Positions 10,322-21,335 of a DNA stretch of 64,000 nucleotides are shown piece by piece. The stretch covers positions 745,414-809,413 of the forward strand of contig SCFE01000061.1 in NCBI GenBank assembly GCA_004352715.1, read 5' to 3'. Every line of letters begins with the position of its first letter. Position 1 is the first letter of the stretch. The position numbers and the translations under genes were made by a program. Under the pieces are notes generated by a model. It was not told where the DNA came from. It did not search any database and saw only the letters and a list, made by a program, of their open reading frames with translations. The DNA comes from Hofstenia miamia. Lineage: Eukaryota > Xenacoelomorpha > Acoela.

Positions 10322-10756
10322 TCATTGCCAGATCATATAAAAGGTATGGATTTTACTCAGAGTTGTTCTTGTTATTATCACTATGCATACTTGCTGAACT
10401 CTTGCCATCCTGAATGTCTGATCAAGTTGTTTCTTTTGATTTTTGTTGTATTCCTTTTCTTTTAGGATGTGAATTATTGTTAGGTTGTCTTTATTGATAT
10501 TAATTTCTGGTATCTTGGGGATCTGTTCCATGTATGCCATTATTCTTTGTGCTGTCTCTAGTGTGAAATTCTCATCAAATATTATGTGCAAGGAGCTGCT
10601 TATATATGGCCTTTTGAGTGTTTCATTTAGCTCTCTTGGGTAGCTTATAATAACATTGACCATTGGTCTTTTCTTGGCATCTAGCACAATTGATAGGTTG
10701 CTTGCCTCTGTTCTTGCTATTCTTTTAATATGGGTTTCTCTATCTATTTTTGACAT
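10322..10756 (-). CDS. Third ORF of the LTR element, N-terminal part (unknown function)
   Basis: The frame starts at an ATG at 10756 (MSKIDRETHIKRIARTEASN) and encodes about 144 residues with alternating basic and acidic patches and no membrane segment. It lies between the repeat array at 10990-11260 and the frame at 9851-10264, with which it may form a single protein of roughly 280 residues after one frameshift. The function is unknown; position after pol and before the 3' LTR suggests an accessory protein of the retrotransposon rather than a host gene. Confidence 0.45.
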   Translation of the reverse strand: MSKIDRETHIKRIARTEASNLSIVLDAKKRPMVNVIISYPRELNETLKRPYISSSLHIIFDENFTLETAQRIMAYMEQIPKIPEININKDNLTIIHILKEKEYNKNQKKQLDQTFRMARVQQVCIVIITRTTLSKIHTFYMIWQ

Positions 10757-10989
10757 TCTTTTTTCTCTCTTTCAAACAGACTGTTCATTCTGATGTCGTT
10801 TCTGAGGGGACATGTAGCTGGGTAATCCTTAGTGGTCTACTGGTGCTTGGCTCACCATCAAGTGAGTCAATGTTGATAGTCTCTACTGAGTCGTCCTCAA
10901 ATTGACTTTTTCAACAATCAACCAGCTGTGGGTTCCACACTTCTGCATGCTTACAGTTCTTCCCCCACTTGCACCTTCCCCTGGAACTC

Positions 10990-11260
10990 CATGTGTCACA
11001 CTGCCCTCAAATCAGCATTGTGGACTATTGGAAGGAAAGTTGGGCTGCCTTGCCTCAGTTCTCTGTGTGCCCTCAAACCAGCATTGCAGATCTCTGGGAA
11101 TGACGTCAGTTCTCTGCATGCCCTCAAATCAGTGTTGCAGATCTCCAATGGGAGTAGCATCAGCTCTCTTCTTGCCCTGGAATCAGTGCTGCAGATCTCC
11201 AATGGGTGAGACTATTCGTTTTTTTGTCTCTATGGCCTTGAATCAGCATTGGGGACTACT
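10990..11260 (-). repeat. Minisatellite array with CTGATTTGAGGGCA core (DLRA-encoding)
   Basis: On the minus strand, five units of roughly 50-60 bp share GAGATCTGCA(A/G)CACTGATTTGAGGGCA or close variants. One frame encodes repeated (T/A)DLRA-x-RE. The same core forms a three-unit array at 3195-3330 in the plus-strand element, but at a different place in the element (between protease and RT there, after pol here). Confidence 0.65.
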
Positions 11261-11407
11261 CAGACGCCTCTTTACTCTATGTCTCTGATTACTCATGCCT
11301 TTCATCTTCACATCAACGTCATGTGTGAGACCTCCTCTGAATTCTTCTTCACATGTTGGATGTTGTCATGTCCTCTGCCTTATGATTTCAGCATACCCTC
11401 TTGCATT

Positions 11408-11752
11408 TCATTTGATTTGCCTAAATTCAGATAGTAAGTTTAAATCCCATACTTTGGGATCATATATATATTTATTTCTTGCTGCCCTTCTTGGCAGTAC
11501 TCTTGGTTGTAAGGTTTCATTACTGATATTTGTTTCGAATTCTTCATTGAAACCCTCTTCCAGTAAACTATCTAGCTCATTCATCTCATAGACAATTTCA
11601 TCTCCATTAATTTGGTTTATTTTGAATTCAGCATTTTCATCTAATCTGGTTTCCTCAACATCTGCCATTGCCTGTTTTAGGTTTTGGAAATGTAGTAATC
11701 TGCCATTATTTAACCTATACTTGTTGTTTAGTAATACCTGCTTTATCATATA
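11408..11752 (-). pseudogene. pol: Pol C-terminus of the Ty3/gypsy-like element, next to mariner copy 2
   Basis: Reading leftwards from the mariner 3' end, the frame begins MIKQVLLNNKYRL and continues NGRLLHFQNLKQ. This is the typical Ty3/gypsy post-integrase region (the GPY/F module end followed by the R-x-LHF-x-LK motif). It then has an acidic tail and a basic stretch (RVLPRRAARNKY) and stops at 11408. The residues just before this segment in other elements are Gly-Pro-Tyr, which is exactly where the plus-strand pol stops at about 5897. The 11408-11752 frame is open throughout. Confidence 0.75.
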
Positions 11753-13077
11753 TGGTGTGTCTGAAAAGTTCTCAGACTGCCTCAATAAAACAATAACTAT
11801 GAAAAATTCAAAAATAATGACTTTTATTTTATAAAGCATAGTCACCGCCACATGCAATAACCAACTGGCAATAGTCTATCAACCGCTTAAGTTCGCTGTC
11901 ATCCTTTCTTCTGATTGCTGCCTGAGCACCTGCGTCATGTAATCCGCTATCTCTGCACCACTGGAAAACTGAACTGTCTTGAATGCCTGTTTCAGAATTT
12001 TGTTGACCCAGCGATCGCAGAGGTTCAGGTCAGGACTATATGGCGGCTGTTTGATAAGTGTGACACCCCGTCGTTGAAAGAATTGGTTGGTTTCCACTGA
12101 TGAGTGACAGCGTGCATTATCATGTTGCCACCAGAGGGAAGACAGGTTGGTTGGGCGTGTACGCAGCTTTCGCCACTTGTCTCCAGTGTGTTTGACAAAA
12201 GTGACATAACGCTCAGAATCGACAGTCTCACGTGGTTCCACCGCATCTATAGAAATCTTGCCATCTGCCGTGTAAGCAACGAGTAGAAGCGCTTTGCGAT
12301 TTGTCAGTTGAGGCCGCACCACCGTCGGTTTTGGCTGTTTAGCAGCAAGCCACACCATGTTTTGCGCTTTAGTGTTGGGAGTGTTAAACAGTGCCCACGT
12401 CTCATCCTCCGTGCACCAATATTTGCAACAGTCTGCTAAAGAATGAGTTTGGAAACGTGCTACCATCGCCTGCGCACATTCGAGATGAGCTTGCTTGTTC
12501 GCCTCTGTAAGGTGGTGAGGAATCCATTGCGAACAGACCTTGCGCAATCCGAGGTTGTCGGTGAGAACTGATCTTGCTGCATCTTTGCCAATGTCCAGCG
12601 TAGAGGCTATACACCTGAGGCTGACATGGGCATCGTCTTCTATCATTTTTCGAATCCTAATAACGTTCGCTTCTGTTGTGACTGCAGAGGGTCGACCTGA
12701 TCTCGGATCGTCCTTAAATGAATTCCTGCCTGCAGTTAAGCGACTGTACCAGTCAAAAACTGTAGCACGAGATGGCGTGTTGTCCAGGTTAGCCTCCTGT
12801 AGTTGTCGATAGACTGCTGTAGCACTGACTCCCCGTCGAGATTCGATGAAAATGTAAGCTTGAATATTCTCTTTAGAGAGCATTATTGAATTGACGCACT
12901 AGATAAAATCACATGTATAAAAATGATTCTCTGCTAAGCGCATGAGCTGTTATCAGTAATGAGTCATTGTCACTCAGATGTGTATTCGTCACTCTACTGC
13001 ATGCATATGCTGTCGGTGTGCATTGCTGCTTTATATAATAATTACCGAGATAGTCTGAGAACTTTTCAGACACACCA
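11753..13077 (-). mobile_element. Complete mariner element, copy 2
   Basis: About 1,325 bp bounded by inverted repeats TGGTGTGTCTGAAAAGTTCT...; both ends share 25 bp after the outer TG. TA lies on both sides (11751-11752 and 13078-13079), as expected of mariner. It encodes one intact transposase. The left flank is retrotransposon pol; the right flank (13078 onward) is unrelated AT-rich DNA. Confidence 0.95.
11879..12883 (-). CDS. mariner transposase, intact
   Basis: A 334-codon uninterrupted frame. The N-terminal 120 residues form the helix-turn-helix DNA-binding region. The WIPHHLTEANKQ signature is at residues 120-131. The catalytic triad is Asp160 (TEDETW), Asp255 (QHDNARCH) and Asp290 (YSPDLNLCD), with 34 residues between the last two, which is the DD34D arrangement of classical mariners. 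The length is close to the family norm of about 345. The enzyme would cut at the element ends and reinsert at TA sites. The start ATG is 195 bp inside the 5' inverted repeat. The intact frame and near identity to copy 1 suggest recent mobility. Confidence 0.95.
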   Translation of the reverse strand: MLSKENIQAYIFIESRRGVSATAVYRQLQEANLDNTPSRATVFDWYSRLTAGRNSFKDDPRSGRPSAVTTEANVIRIRKMIEDDAHVSLRCIASTLDIGKDAARSVLTDNLGLRKVCSQWIPHHLTEANKQAHLECAQAMVARFQTHSLADCCKYWCTEDETWALFNTPNTKAQNMVWLAAKQPKPTVVRPQLTNRKALLLVAYTADGKISIDAVEPRETVDSERYVTFVKHTGDKWRKLRTRPTNLSSLWWQHDNARCHSSVETNQFFQRRGVTLIKQPPYSPDLNLCDRWVNKILKQAFKTVQFSSGAEIADYMTQVLRQQSEERMTANLSG

Positions 13078-14364
13078 TATATATACTGATACATATGCGA
13101 TTAATACATTTAATTATTCTATGTCTATGCGCAGAATATATTATTTTGAGTGAAAGTTTATAATTCTGCAATTTATTAATAAAACACTACACAAATTTAT
13201 CTCTATGGCTATTTTTGCTAAGTATTCAAGTTAAAGGTTAAACAGCTTTAACTTCCATATGTAAGCATGTAAATTTATGAATAGTAAATTTAATATTCAA
13301 ATTCTACGCTATGCCTTTGAATGTATTTCTCGATGCTTTTGGGTAAAATTATTTTTTGTCAATTAATTTTGCTCTATTTAGATTCATTTTTGGAGATGTG
13401 CCACTAAACAAAAAGTCTGGTATGAATGGTGTGTCACCTCTCCAGTAGTCTCTGAGATACACAACCCCAATGGTCGCTCATACTTTATTGGGAAATGATT
13501 GATTTGTGCAATTCTACATTTGTTACTTCTCCAATAGAATTATTCGTTGTCATCATTTTTACATTTTAAAAAAGACACAAATAACCATTTCGTTGCAAAA
13601 TTAAACTAGATTGTCAGTTGTCAAGCTTCTTTAATTTACGAAAAATGGACAAATCAATATAAGTTTACGCTAATAGAAAATAAACAATCGCTACTATTGA
13701 CGCTATTCAAGACTTGCTTATAGGCAGAGCTATCGTGGGTATGTTAATGCATATGTGGTTTCTGTTGATATGGAGATGTTGAATCGAATTTGATACACAT
13801 GAGTTTTGTAGAGGTGATTGGGTATTACGAGATATGGGAGAAAGATTAGTATACTATATTGCCCTATAAATCTGCCTAATAGTGCTTTTTTTCATGAAAA
13901 CCTTCAGTGAATGCTAAAAGTTGCATGAGTGCTGAAAGTTTTGTTGTAAGAACCAACATCTAAATACTTCAAGTTTCAAAAAGTGATGATTGACAATTAG
14001 TTATTTTTCTGACGAAAAGTTTTGTTTTGTAAAGATTTATCATTATAAGAAGGGCTTCTGAGCAGTTGCTTCTGTGCTGGGGCACATTCCCATAAAAAAT
14101 TAGCTCTGGCTCAGGAGTTGTTGGATATTAGTAGTAATATATAAACAGATCCCTGGTCACAAAGTGACCTTTTGTCCTCTGCTGATTCATCGATATTGGA
14201 GGAGTAGTTTTAGTTAGTCATCTCTACTTGACAGGCGCTAATGTATTTTTCGACAACTGCTAATTGATTCATCTCAGTTTTTTAATTGATTTTCATGGTG
14301 ATTCATATACATGTTAGGGCCAATTTAGTTTACACTGTTTTGATATAATGACTAATTTCATTGT

Positions 14365-14482
14365 TTGTTAATATACATGGCTATATCACATGTTACAATT
14401 GCTTGCATAAATTACATTGCATTTTGTTAATATACCTCATTATCACATGTTACACTCGCTTGCATACATTACATCACATTTG
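14365..14482. repeat. Two-unit tandem repeat, about 59 bp
   Basis: Two adjacent units start TGTTAATATAC and contain TATCACATGTTACA and GCTTGCATA(A/C)ATTACAT. Confidence 0.6.
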
Positions 14483-15728
14483 TGATTATATATTGTTGGC
14501 TAATTTTACAGCACTTTGTTGGAACACACATATTACAGACTAATTTTCCATTACATGTAAAGACTACACAACGCAATGTCAAACCACTATGACGTTTATC
14601 ATGTTTTCCATAATTTCGAAAAGCTTACATGTACAACGTTTATCTCGTGTTCGGGAATTTTTTCAAAAAGTCTACATTTTGTTTTTCAAAACACGCTATT
14701 TTAATTTAAAAAAACAACATTTTGTTTCTAAGCAAACATACTATTTGAACATGCTTTGATAATACAAATGGAAAATATTAAACAGTTAAACAAAAAGGAG
14801 ATCGCAATTCAATGTAATAAAAAATGCTTAGAATTTTTAGACATTAGTAAAAATGTATTGGAGAGTATGTGTTAAAAAACAAAACTAGTTTTAAACTATT
14901 TTGTTAATACATCTGGAATAATTTTAAACAAAAAGAGATTTGATAATAAAAATACTTAGAATTTTATAGACATTGTCTAGTTTACATGTTAAAAACGAAT
15001 TTCATCAATTTCCAAAATATAAAACCAGATATTTAAGTGAGCATGGTAAAGTCCACATTTTAAAAACAAGACAAAATACATGTATATTATACATGTTCCA
15101 CTTATGATGGTAAATTACACTATTAAATTTGTCTATTGTATTAGTTTATCATCGCCAATGTTGATATGAGTTCATATATTGTCATCAACCACTGTCTTCA
15201 TTTCCCATGCACAGATAATTTTTGATAAGAATTGTTCATCTGATGGGAGAGTCGAGAATCATATGATGTCCAACAAAATATATCTAAGCATTGGTATAAG
15301 AGTTATGTATAGACACTCTCTTTTGACATATTAAATATTAAATTAACACAGTATTATTGTAAGCCAGTTTCTTAGTAAGTATTTTCTGGTTAACAATGTT
15401 TATTCACACTTAATAATATTTTCTTATATAAATTATTTTCATCATTTTTGTTTAGTAATTAATTAAAACTTGTGATAATTATGGTGTTTGATATGTATTT
15501 CCTTACAAATTTACTAACACTATTTTGATATTGAAAATTTTAATGAGTTTTTCACAAACAAATTTACTAATTGATATTATTGTTGATGATGAAACCTATA
15601 ATAAATGCAGAAGTGTATTTTTGTTTGTAATTTTAAGCAAACAATAATTTTTTACTAATTGAAACATTTTTCATGATTTACTAACAATATTTGATGTAGT
15701 AAAATGTAATATCCATAAAATATATATT

Positions 15729-16040
15729 TTTGTTTTGTAATTTAAGCAAATGATAATTTTAGCATTTACATATTTTTTAAGAATTTTACTAATGGTATTG
15801 TAACTCATGATAAAAGAGGGACTCTATGTTAAACAGTTTAATTTTACAATTTTGTGTTTGAGATATATTTTTGCAAAACATGAATTTTTTTACTTATTTG
15901 CTAATCCATCTTGTGATAAATGCAATAATTCGTCTTATAATTTAAGCAAATGATAATTTTAGCATTTCCATGTTTTTTAAAGAATTTTACTAATGGCATT
16001 GTAACACATAATAAAAGAGAGACTTTACATTAAACATAGA
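15729..16040. repeat. Direct repeat, about 100-bp unit at 200-bp spacing
   Basis: AATTTAAGCAAATGATAATT and the following ~90 bp occur at 15739 and again at 15939 with a few substitutions. A weaker third relative lies near 15632. The array runs towards the gap at 16155 and may continue in it. Confidence 0.6.
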
Positions 16041-16154
16041 TAATTTTACATAATTTAGTGAAAAAATAATCTATATGTAATAATGTTCTAAATTTAATTA
16101 CATGGGTGATGTTAATAATAATAGCATTTAGTATTCTACATGTCTAAATAAAAC

Positions 16155-17154
16155 NNNNNNNNNNNNNNNNNNNNNNNNNNNNNNNNNNNNNNNNNNNNNN
16201 NNNNNNNNNNNNNNNNNNNNNNNNNNNNNNNNNNNNNNNNNNNNNNNNNNNNNNNNNNNNNNNNNNNNNNNNNNNNNNNNNNNNNNNNNNNNNNNNNNNN
16301 NNNNNNNNNNNNNNNNNNNNNNNNNNNNNNNNNNNNNNNNNNNNNNNNNNNNNNNNNNNNNNNNNNNNNNNNNNNNNNNNNNNNNNNNNNNNNNNNNNNN
16401 NNNNNNNNNNNNNNNNNNNNNNNNNNNNNNNNNNNNNNNNNNNNNNNNNNNNNNNNNNNNNNNNNNNNNNNNNNNNNNNNNNNNNNNNNNNNNNNNNNNN
16501 NNNNNNNNNNNNNNNNNNNNNNNNNNNNNNNNNNNNNNNNNNNNNNNNNNNNNNNNNNNNNNNNNNNNNNNNNNNNNNNNNNNNNNNNNNNNNNNNNNNN
16601 NNNNNNNNNNNNNNNNNNNNNNNNNNNNNNNNNNNNNNNNNNNNNNNNNNNNNNNNNNNNNNNNNNNNNNNNNNNNNNNNNNNNNNNNNNNNNNNNNNNN
16701 NNNNNNNNNNNNNNNNNNNNNNNNNNNNNNNNNNNNNNNNNNNNNNNNNNNNNNNNNNNNNNNNNNNNNNNNNNNNNNNNNNNNNNNNNNNNNNNNNNNN
16801 NNNNNNNNNNNNNNNNNNNNNNNNNNNNNNNNNNNNNNNNNNNNNNNNNNNNNNNNNNNNNNNNNNNNNNNNNNNNNNNNNNNNNNNNNNNNNNNNNNNN
16901 NNNNNNNNNNNNNNNNNNNNNNNNNNNNNNNNNNNNNNNNNNNNNNNNNNNNNNNNNNNNNNNNNNNNNNNNNNNNNNNNNNNNNNNNNNNNNNNNNNNN
17001 NNNNNNNNNNNNNNNNNNNNNNNNNNNNNNNNNNNNNNNNNNNNNNNNNNNNNNNNNNNNNNNNNNNNNNNNNNNNNNNNNNNNNNNNNNNNNNNNNNNN
17101 NNNNNNNNNNNNNNNNNNNNNNNNNNNNNNNNNNNNNNNNNNNNNNNNNNNNNN
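16155..17154. other. Assembly gap (1,000 N)
   Basis: 1,000 undetermined bases. Confidence 0.98.
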
Positions 17155-18194
17155 GTACACCTCTTCTGAATGCCCATTCTCTAATCACTGTTTTACATCT
17201 ATCAAATTTCAAACTTCTAATTCAACCCCAAAAATTACCATGAAATGGATTAAAACTCATGAAAAGTGTATTGAAAATATTAATAATTTTAAATCATCCC
17301 TCTCATCAGAAAATTGATTTCCTGTATATTCTGCAGCAAATATAAATGAAATGCTAAAAAATTTCTCAGATCATTTTTGAATTTTATCTCAACAGATTTT
17401 GCCCTGAAAGAAAAATAATGGTTAAATCCACAACCAAGACCAAAGCAAACAATACGTTTTTTAACAAAACCGGGATATCTGACGCTTGCAAAGCTTTGAT
17501 TCCCGAAAAGAACAAAGCATATAAATATTTTATAAATTCTCGAACTAACAAGAACTTTGCTGCCTATAAAAAGGCCAGAAATGCCTCGAATATTGCATCT
17601 CGTAGGCATTCAATGAATTTATCAAAAATGAGTATACGCGTCTTCCAAATGAAAAGTCAAAATGGAAACTAATAAAAGAAATCACAAATTATAAGCGATC
17701 TAAATCAAACTCAATTGATGTGGTTAAAGATCGAAATGGAAATAATCTTACCGACAATTTAGGAATTTTCTAATGAATTAAACAAGACTTTTGTCAACTT
17801 AGGAAAATACAACGGCCCTCTTATTAAATACAAAAACCTCTCACAAAAAATCTTTGCACCTGAATTTTATTTCCGATTCTGAACTACCTATGAAATTATT
17901 AAATCGATTCTTAAGCTTAAGACCAACAAATCCTTCAATTGCCACTAATTATGGACCAATTTCAATTACTTCTCCAATAAGTAAAATATTCGAACAATTA
18001 TTACATAACCAAATAATTGAACATTTTAATAAGTATAATTTATTATCAAATACCCAATTTGGATTTCCCAAAAATTTTTTCAACAACTGATGCACTATTA
18101 CATGCTACTGAAAAATGGAGAGCATCACTAGATTCTAGTAAATTTGTAGCTATAGCTTGTTTAGATCTCTCAAAAGTCTTTGATTCGATTAATC
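17155..18194 (+). pseudogene. Non-LTR retrotransposon fragment: linker and N-terminal reverse transcriptase
   Basis: The 17418-17672 frame has the basic linker seen between endonuclease and RT in jockey/CR1-type elements (EKNKAYKYFINSRTNKNFAAYKKARN). After several frame breaks, RT motifs follow: NYGPISITSPISKIFEQLL (normally NYRPISL...), then NTQFGFPKN, and CLDLSKVFDSIN, which is RT motif A with the catalytic Asp. The segment ends at a 1,000-N gap immediately after motif A. Frameshifts near 17670, 17850 and 18070 make it a pseudogene. The downstream half is not the sequence found on the other side of the gap, because that also starts with motif A. Confidence 0.8.
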
Positions 18195-19194
18195 NNNNNN
18201 NNNNNNNNNNNNNNNNNNNNNNNNNNNNNNNNNNNNNNNNNNNNNNNNNNNNNNNNNNNNNNNNNNNNNNNNNNNNNNNNNNNNNNNNNNNNNNNNNNNN
18301 NNNNNNNNNNNNNNNNNNNNNNNNNNNNNNNNNNNNNNNNNNNNNNNNNNNNNNNNNNNNNNNNNNNNNNNNNNNNNNNNNNNNNNNNNNNNNNNNNNNN
18401 NNNNNNNNNNNNNNNNNNNNNNNNNNNNNNNNNNNNNNNNNNNNNNNNNNNNNNNNNNNNNNNNNNNNNNNNNNNNNNNNNNNNNNNNNNNNNNNNNNNN
18501 NNNNNNNNNNNNNNNNNNNNNNNNNNNNNNNNNNNNNNNNNNNNNNNNNNNNNNNNNNNNNNNNNNNNNNNNNNNNNNNNNNNNNNNNNNNNNNNNNNNN
18601 NNNNNNNNNNNNNNNNNNNNNNNNNNNNNNNNNNNNNNNNNNNNNNNNNNNNNNNNNNNNNNNNNNNNNNNNNNNNNNNNNNNNNNNNNNNNNNNNNNNN
18701 NNNNNNNNNNNNNNNNNNNNNNNNNNNNNNNNNNNNNNNNNNNNNNNNNNNNNNNNNNNNNNNNNNNNNNNNNNNNNNNNNNNNNNNNNNNNNNNNNNNN
18801 NNNNNNNNNNNNNNNNNNNNNNNNNNNNNNNNNNNNNNNNNNNNNNNNNNNNNNNNNNNNNNNNNNNNNNNNNNNNNNNNNNNNNNNNNNNNNNNNNNNN
18901 NNNNNNNNNNNNNNNNNNNNNNNNNNNNNNNNNNNNNNNNNNNNNNNNNNNNNNNNNNNNNNNNNNNNNNNNNNNNNNNNNNNNNNNNNNNNNNNNNNNN
19001 NNNNNNNNNNNNNNNNNNNNNNNNNNNNNNNNNNNNNNNNNNNNNNNNNNNNNNNNNNNNNNNNNNNNNNNNNNNNNNNNNNNNNNNNNNNNNNNNNNNN
19101 NNNNNNNNNNNNNNNNNNNNNNNNNNNNNNNNNNNNNNNNNNNNNNNNNNNNNNNNNNNNNNNNNNNNNNNNNNNNNNNNNNNNNNNNNNNNNN
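18195..19194. other. Assembly gap (1,000 N)
   Basis: 1,000 undetermined bases; RT motif A lies on both sides. Confidence 0.98.
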
Positions 19195-20290
19195 GAGATC
19201 AAAACTAGATAGGAATGAAAAAATATATATAGCATCATTAGATATTTCAAAGGCATTTAATTCAATAAACCATTCTATTTTATTTGAAAAGTTAAAGCAG
19301 ATTTATAATTTTAGTGATTCATTAATAGAATTATTAAATAGTTACTTAAGTAATAAATATCAGTATGTGAAACTCAACGAAGAAATATCAAATTCATTAG
19401 AAATAAACCATGGAGTACCACAAGGATCAGTACTGGATCCATTACTATTTAAGTTACATGTAAATGATATGGATCAGCACATTAATAGTAATCATGTACA
19501 ATTTGCAGTTGATACTCTCAATTATTGTAATGATATTTTAACTTTACAAAAAAATGTCGAGAAATTACAATCATTCTTTAATAATTTGTTAATACCAAAT
19601 ATTGAAAAAACTTTATTTATGGTAATTTAGAATAAAAGAAATGAATCAACATTAGAAAGTATTAAAATATGTAACAACGTCATTCAGTAATCGCCAAAAA
19701 CGAAATATTTGGGAGTAATCATTGATAATACATTAAATTTTAGGGACGAGAGAAACAACATCATAAAGAAAATGGCGCATGGTATAAAATCAATTCAAAA
19801 AATTGGAAAATTTATACCAATAGAATGGTGGACAATACCACCTTGTTCTATCCCATTTTTTGTACTCATCTTGTTTATTAATGAACTTAAAGAAAAAATG
19901 CAAAATTGAAATTAGAGAAAGTATTCTAAATTGGGAATAAACATAATTAGTAACAAAAATAAAAAAGAAATAATGTGTAAATATCATCTAAGATCATTAG
20001 AAGCTCTTTAAAATATTAGATGCTTATCGATATATTGGAAAAGAAAATCGAACATTGCAAATCATTTAAATCAAACAATATTTGGTACAACTCTGTATAA
20101 AGTAATGAAGAACGGATTGCTAAATTATTCCATATCGCTATGAAACAAATTGGATTACAGAACAAGAAGTGAAAAAAATTATACAATATTTAAGAAGTTG
20201 AAAAATATGATTACACAACAAAATATCAATTATCTGACTAATTATAGAATAAGATGTGCAACTCAAGAACAATAAGCAAAAATATTTTTT
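19195..20290 (+). pseudogene. Second non-LTR reverse transcriptase fragment
   Basis: From 19195 to 19630 the frame reads SLDISKAFNSINHSILFEKL (motif A), then HGVPQGSVLDPLLF (motif B), then FAVDTLNY where F-A-D-D is expected, so the catalytic Asp pair is lost. After a stop, 19700-19850 continues with the post-RT block LGVIIDNTLNFRDERNNII. The remainder to about 20285 is the degenerate C-terminal tail, related to the separate tail at 20965-21335. The family is jockey/CR1-like. The copy is dead. Confidence 0.8.
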
Positions 20291-20657
20291 AAATTATATG
20301 TAATTTGTAAACGTAACCAAGAAACAAACATTTACTGACATAACTAAGCACATATGAAGAAAGTTGCATTATTTATGTTCTTAATAAGTTTGTAAACTTA
20401 ATACATGTATATGTACATGAGAACTTAAATATATGTTGTTCCTTGCAGGCTTGCCTTGGTCGCATGGGGTTAGACATTACATCTTTGATAAAAACGAAAA
20501 ATCAGATCAAAATAAAAGTAAATGAATATGAATTTGTTTTGTTATAAGAAAGTTATTTGCAGTAATACAAGATAAACAATAAAAGACAAGTCTGGGCAAT
20601 AATAAATTACATCACGTGAGAAGTATTTAATGCGTTGAGAATGAGTTGTTATTATAG

Positions 20658-20860
20658 GCGTCAATTTGACGGTTAGTGAGGGTTCTAGTATTATTGCATT
20701 GTAACTTATTTACAAACGGGCATTTTCTAAAAATAATTTGCTGAGCCCACCAGACAATTAAAAGTCATGATGTATGATACTGTTTTAACTTAATGTTAAA
20801 CTACTATATTATAAAGAAAATTTAAAACCGTCAAATTGACGGTTTTGGTTGTTCTAGTCC
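20658..20860. repeat. Two copies of a CGTCAATTTGACG hairpin motif (possible piggyBac-type MITE ends)
   Basis: GCGTCAATTTGACGGTTAGT... ending TTCTAGT lies at 20658-20690. ACCGTCAAATTGACGG... ending TTCTAGT lies at 20827-20858 in the same orientation. The same hairpin and TTCTAGTG end occurs at 39202-39233, where it is flanked by TTAA. A piggyBac-type affiliation is inferred from the CTAG-containing ends and TTAA at the other site. Confidence 0.35.
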
Positions 20861-20964
20861 TCATGCAAAATAACTTCTGAAAATTAACCTTATTATAATG
20901 CAAAGCACTAATTTTATTCAATAAACAAATGTACTTTATAATATAATTAGTTGTACCTATTTAA

Positions 20965-21335
20965 ATGGGAATAAACATAATTAGTGAGAAAATTATAAAA
21001 AATGGTAAAATGCCATCTAAAATGATTGAAATTCTTCAAAATTTCTGATGTTTATCGTTGTTTTGGAAAAGAAGACGTAACATTTCTACTTACTTAAATC
21101 TAAAAACTATTAAATTTAGTAAAACAAAGTATTATAGAATATTAATTAGGAGTGGATTCATAAATTATTCAAGATCGCTATAGATAAAATTGAATTACAA
21201 TACAAGAAATGTGAAAAAATATATTCATTATTTAAGAAAAAGTTGAAAAATAAGGTGTAGAGAAAAATATCAATTACCTGACCAATTACAGATAAGATTT
21301 ACAACTCTTGAATAAAAGTGGAAAATATTTATTAA
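20965..21335 (+). repeat. 3' tail fragment of the same non-LTR retrotransposon family
   Basis: The sequence GGGAATAAACATAATTAGT and the following ~350 bp align with 19932-20280 with substitutions and small indels. It is a second copy of the RT C-terminal tail without the upstream RT. Confidence 0.6.

Larger units (their letters stand above)
13078..16154. other. AT-rich intergenic DNA, no gene seen
   Basis: No frame of interest and no recognisable element in about 3 kb, apart from the two short direct-repeat regions listed separately (14365-14482 and 15729-16040). Confidence 0.6.

Noticed and set aside
9851-10756. Envelope gene of an errantivirus-like element
   Set aside because: No signal peptide, furin-type site or transmembrane segment is visible.
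10902-11288. Plus-strand open frame over the minisatellite
   Set aside because: It is openness produced by the repeat unit itself; the DLRA reading is on the other strand and matches the array at 3195.
12540-12812. Frame antisense to the mariner transposase
   Set aside because: It also appears antisense to mariner copy 1 (6167-6439) and is simply the complement of the conserved coding sequence.
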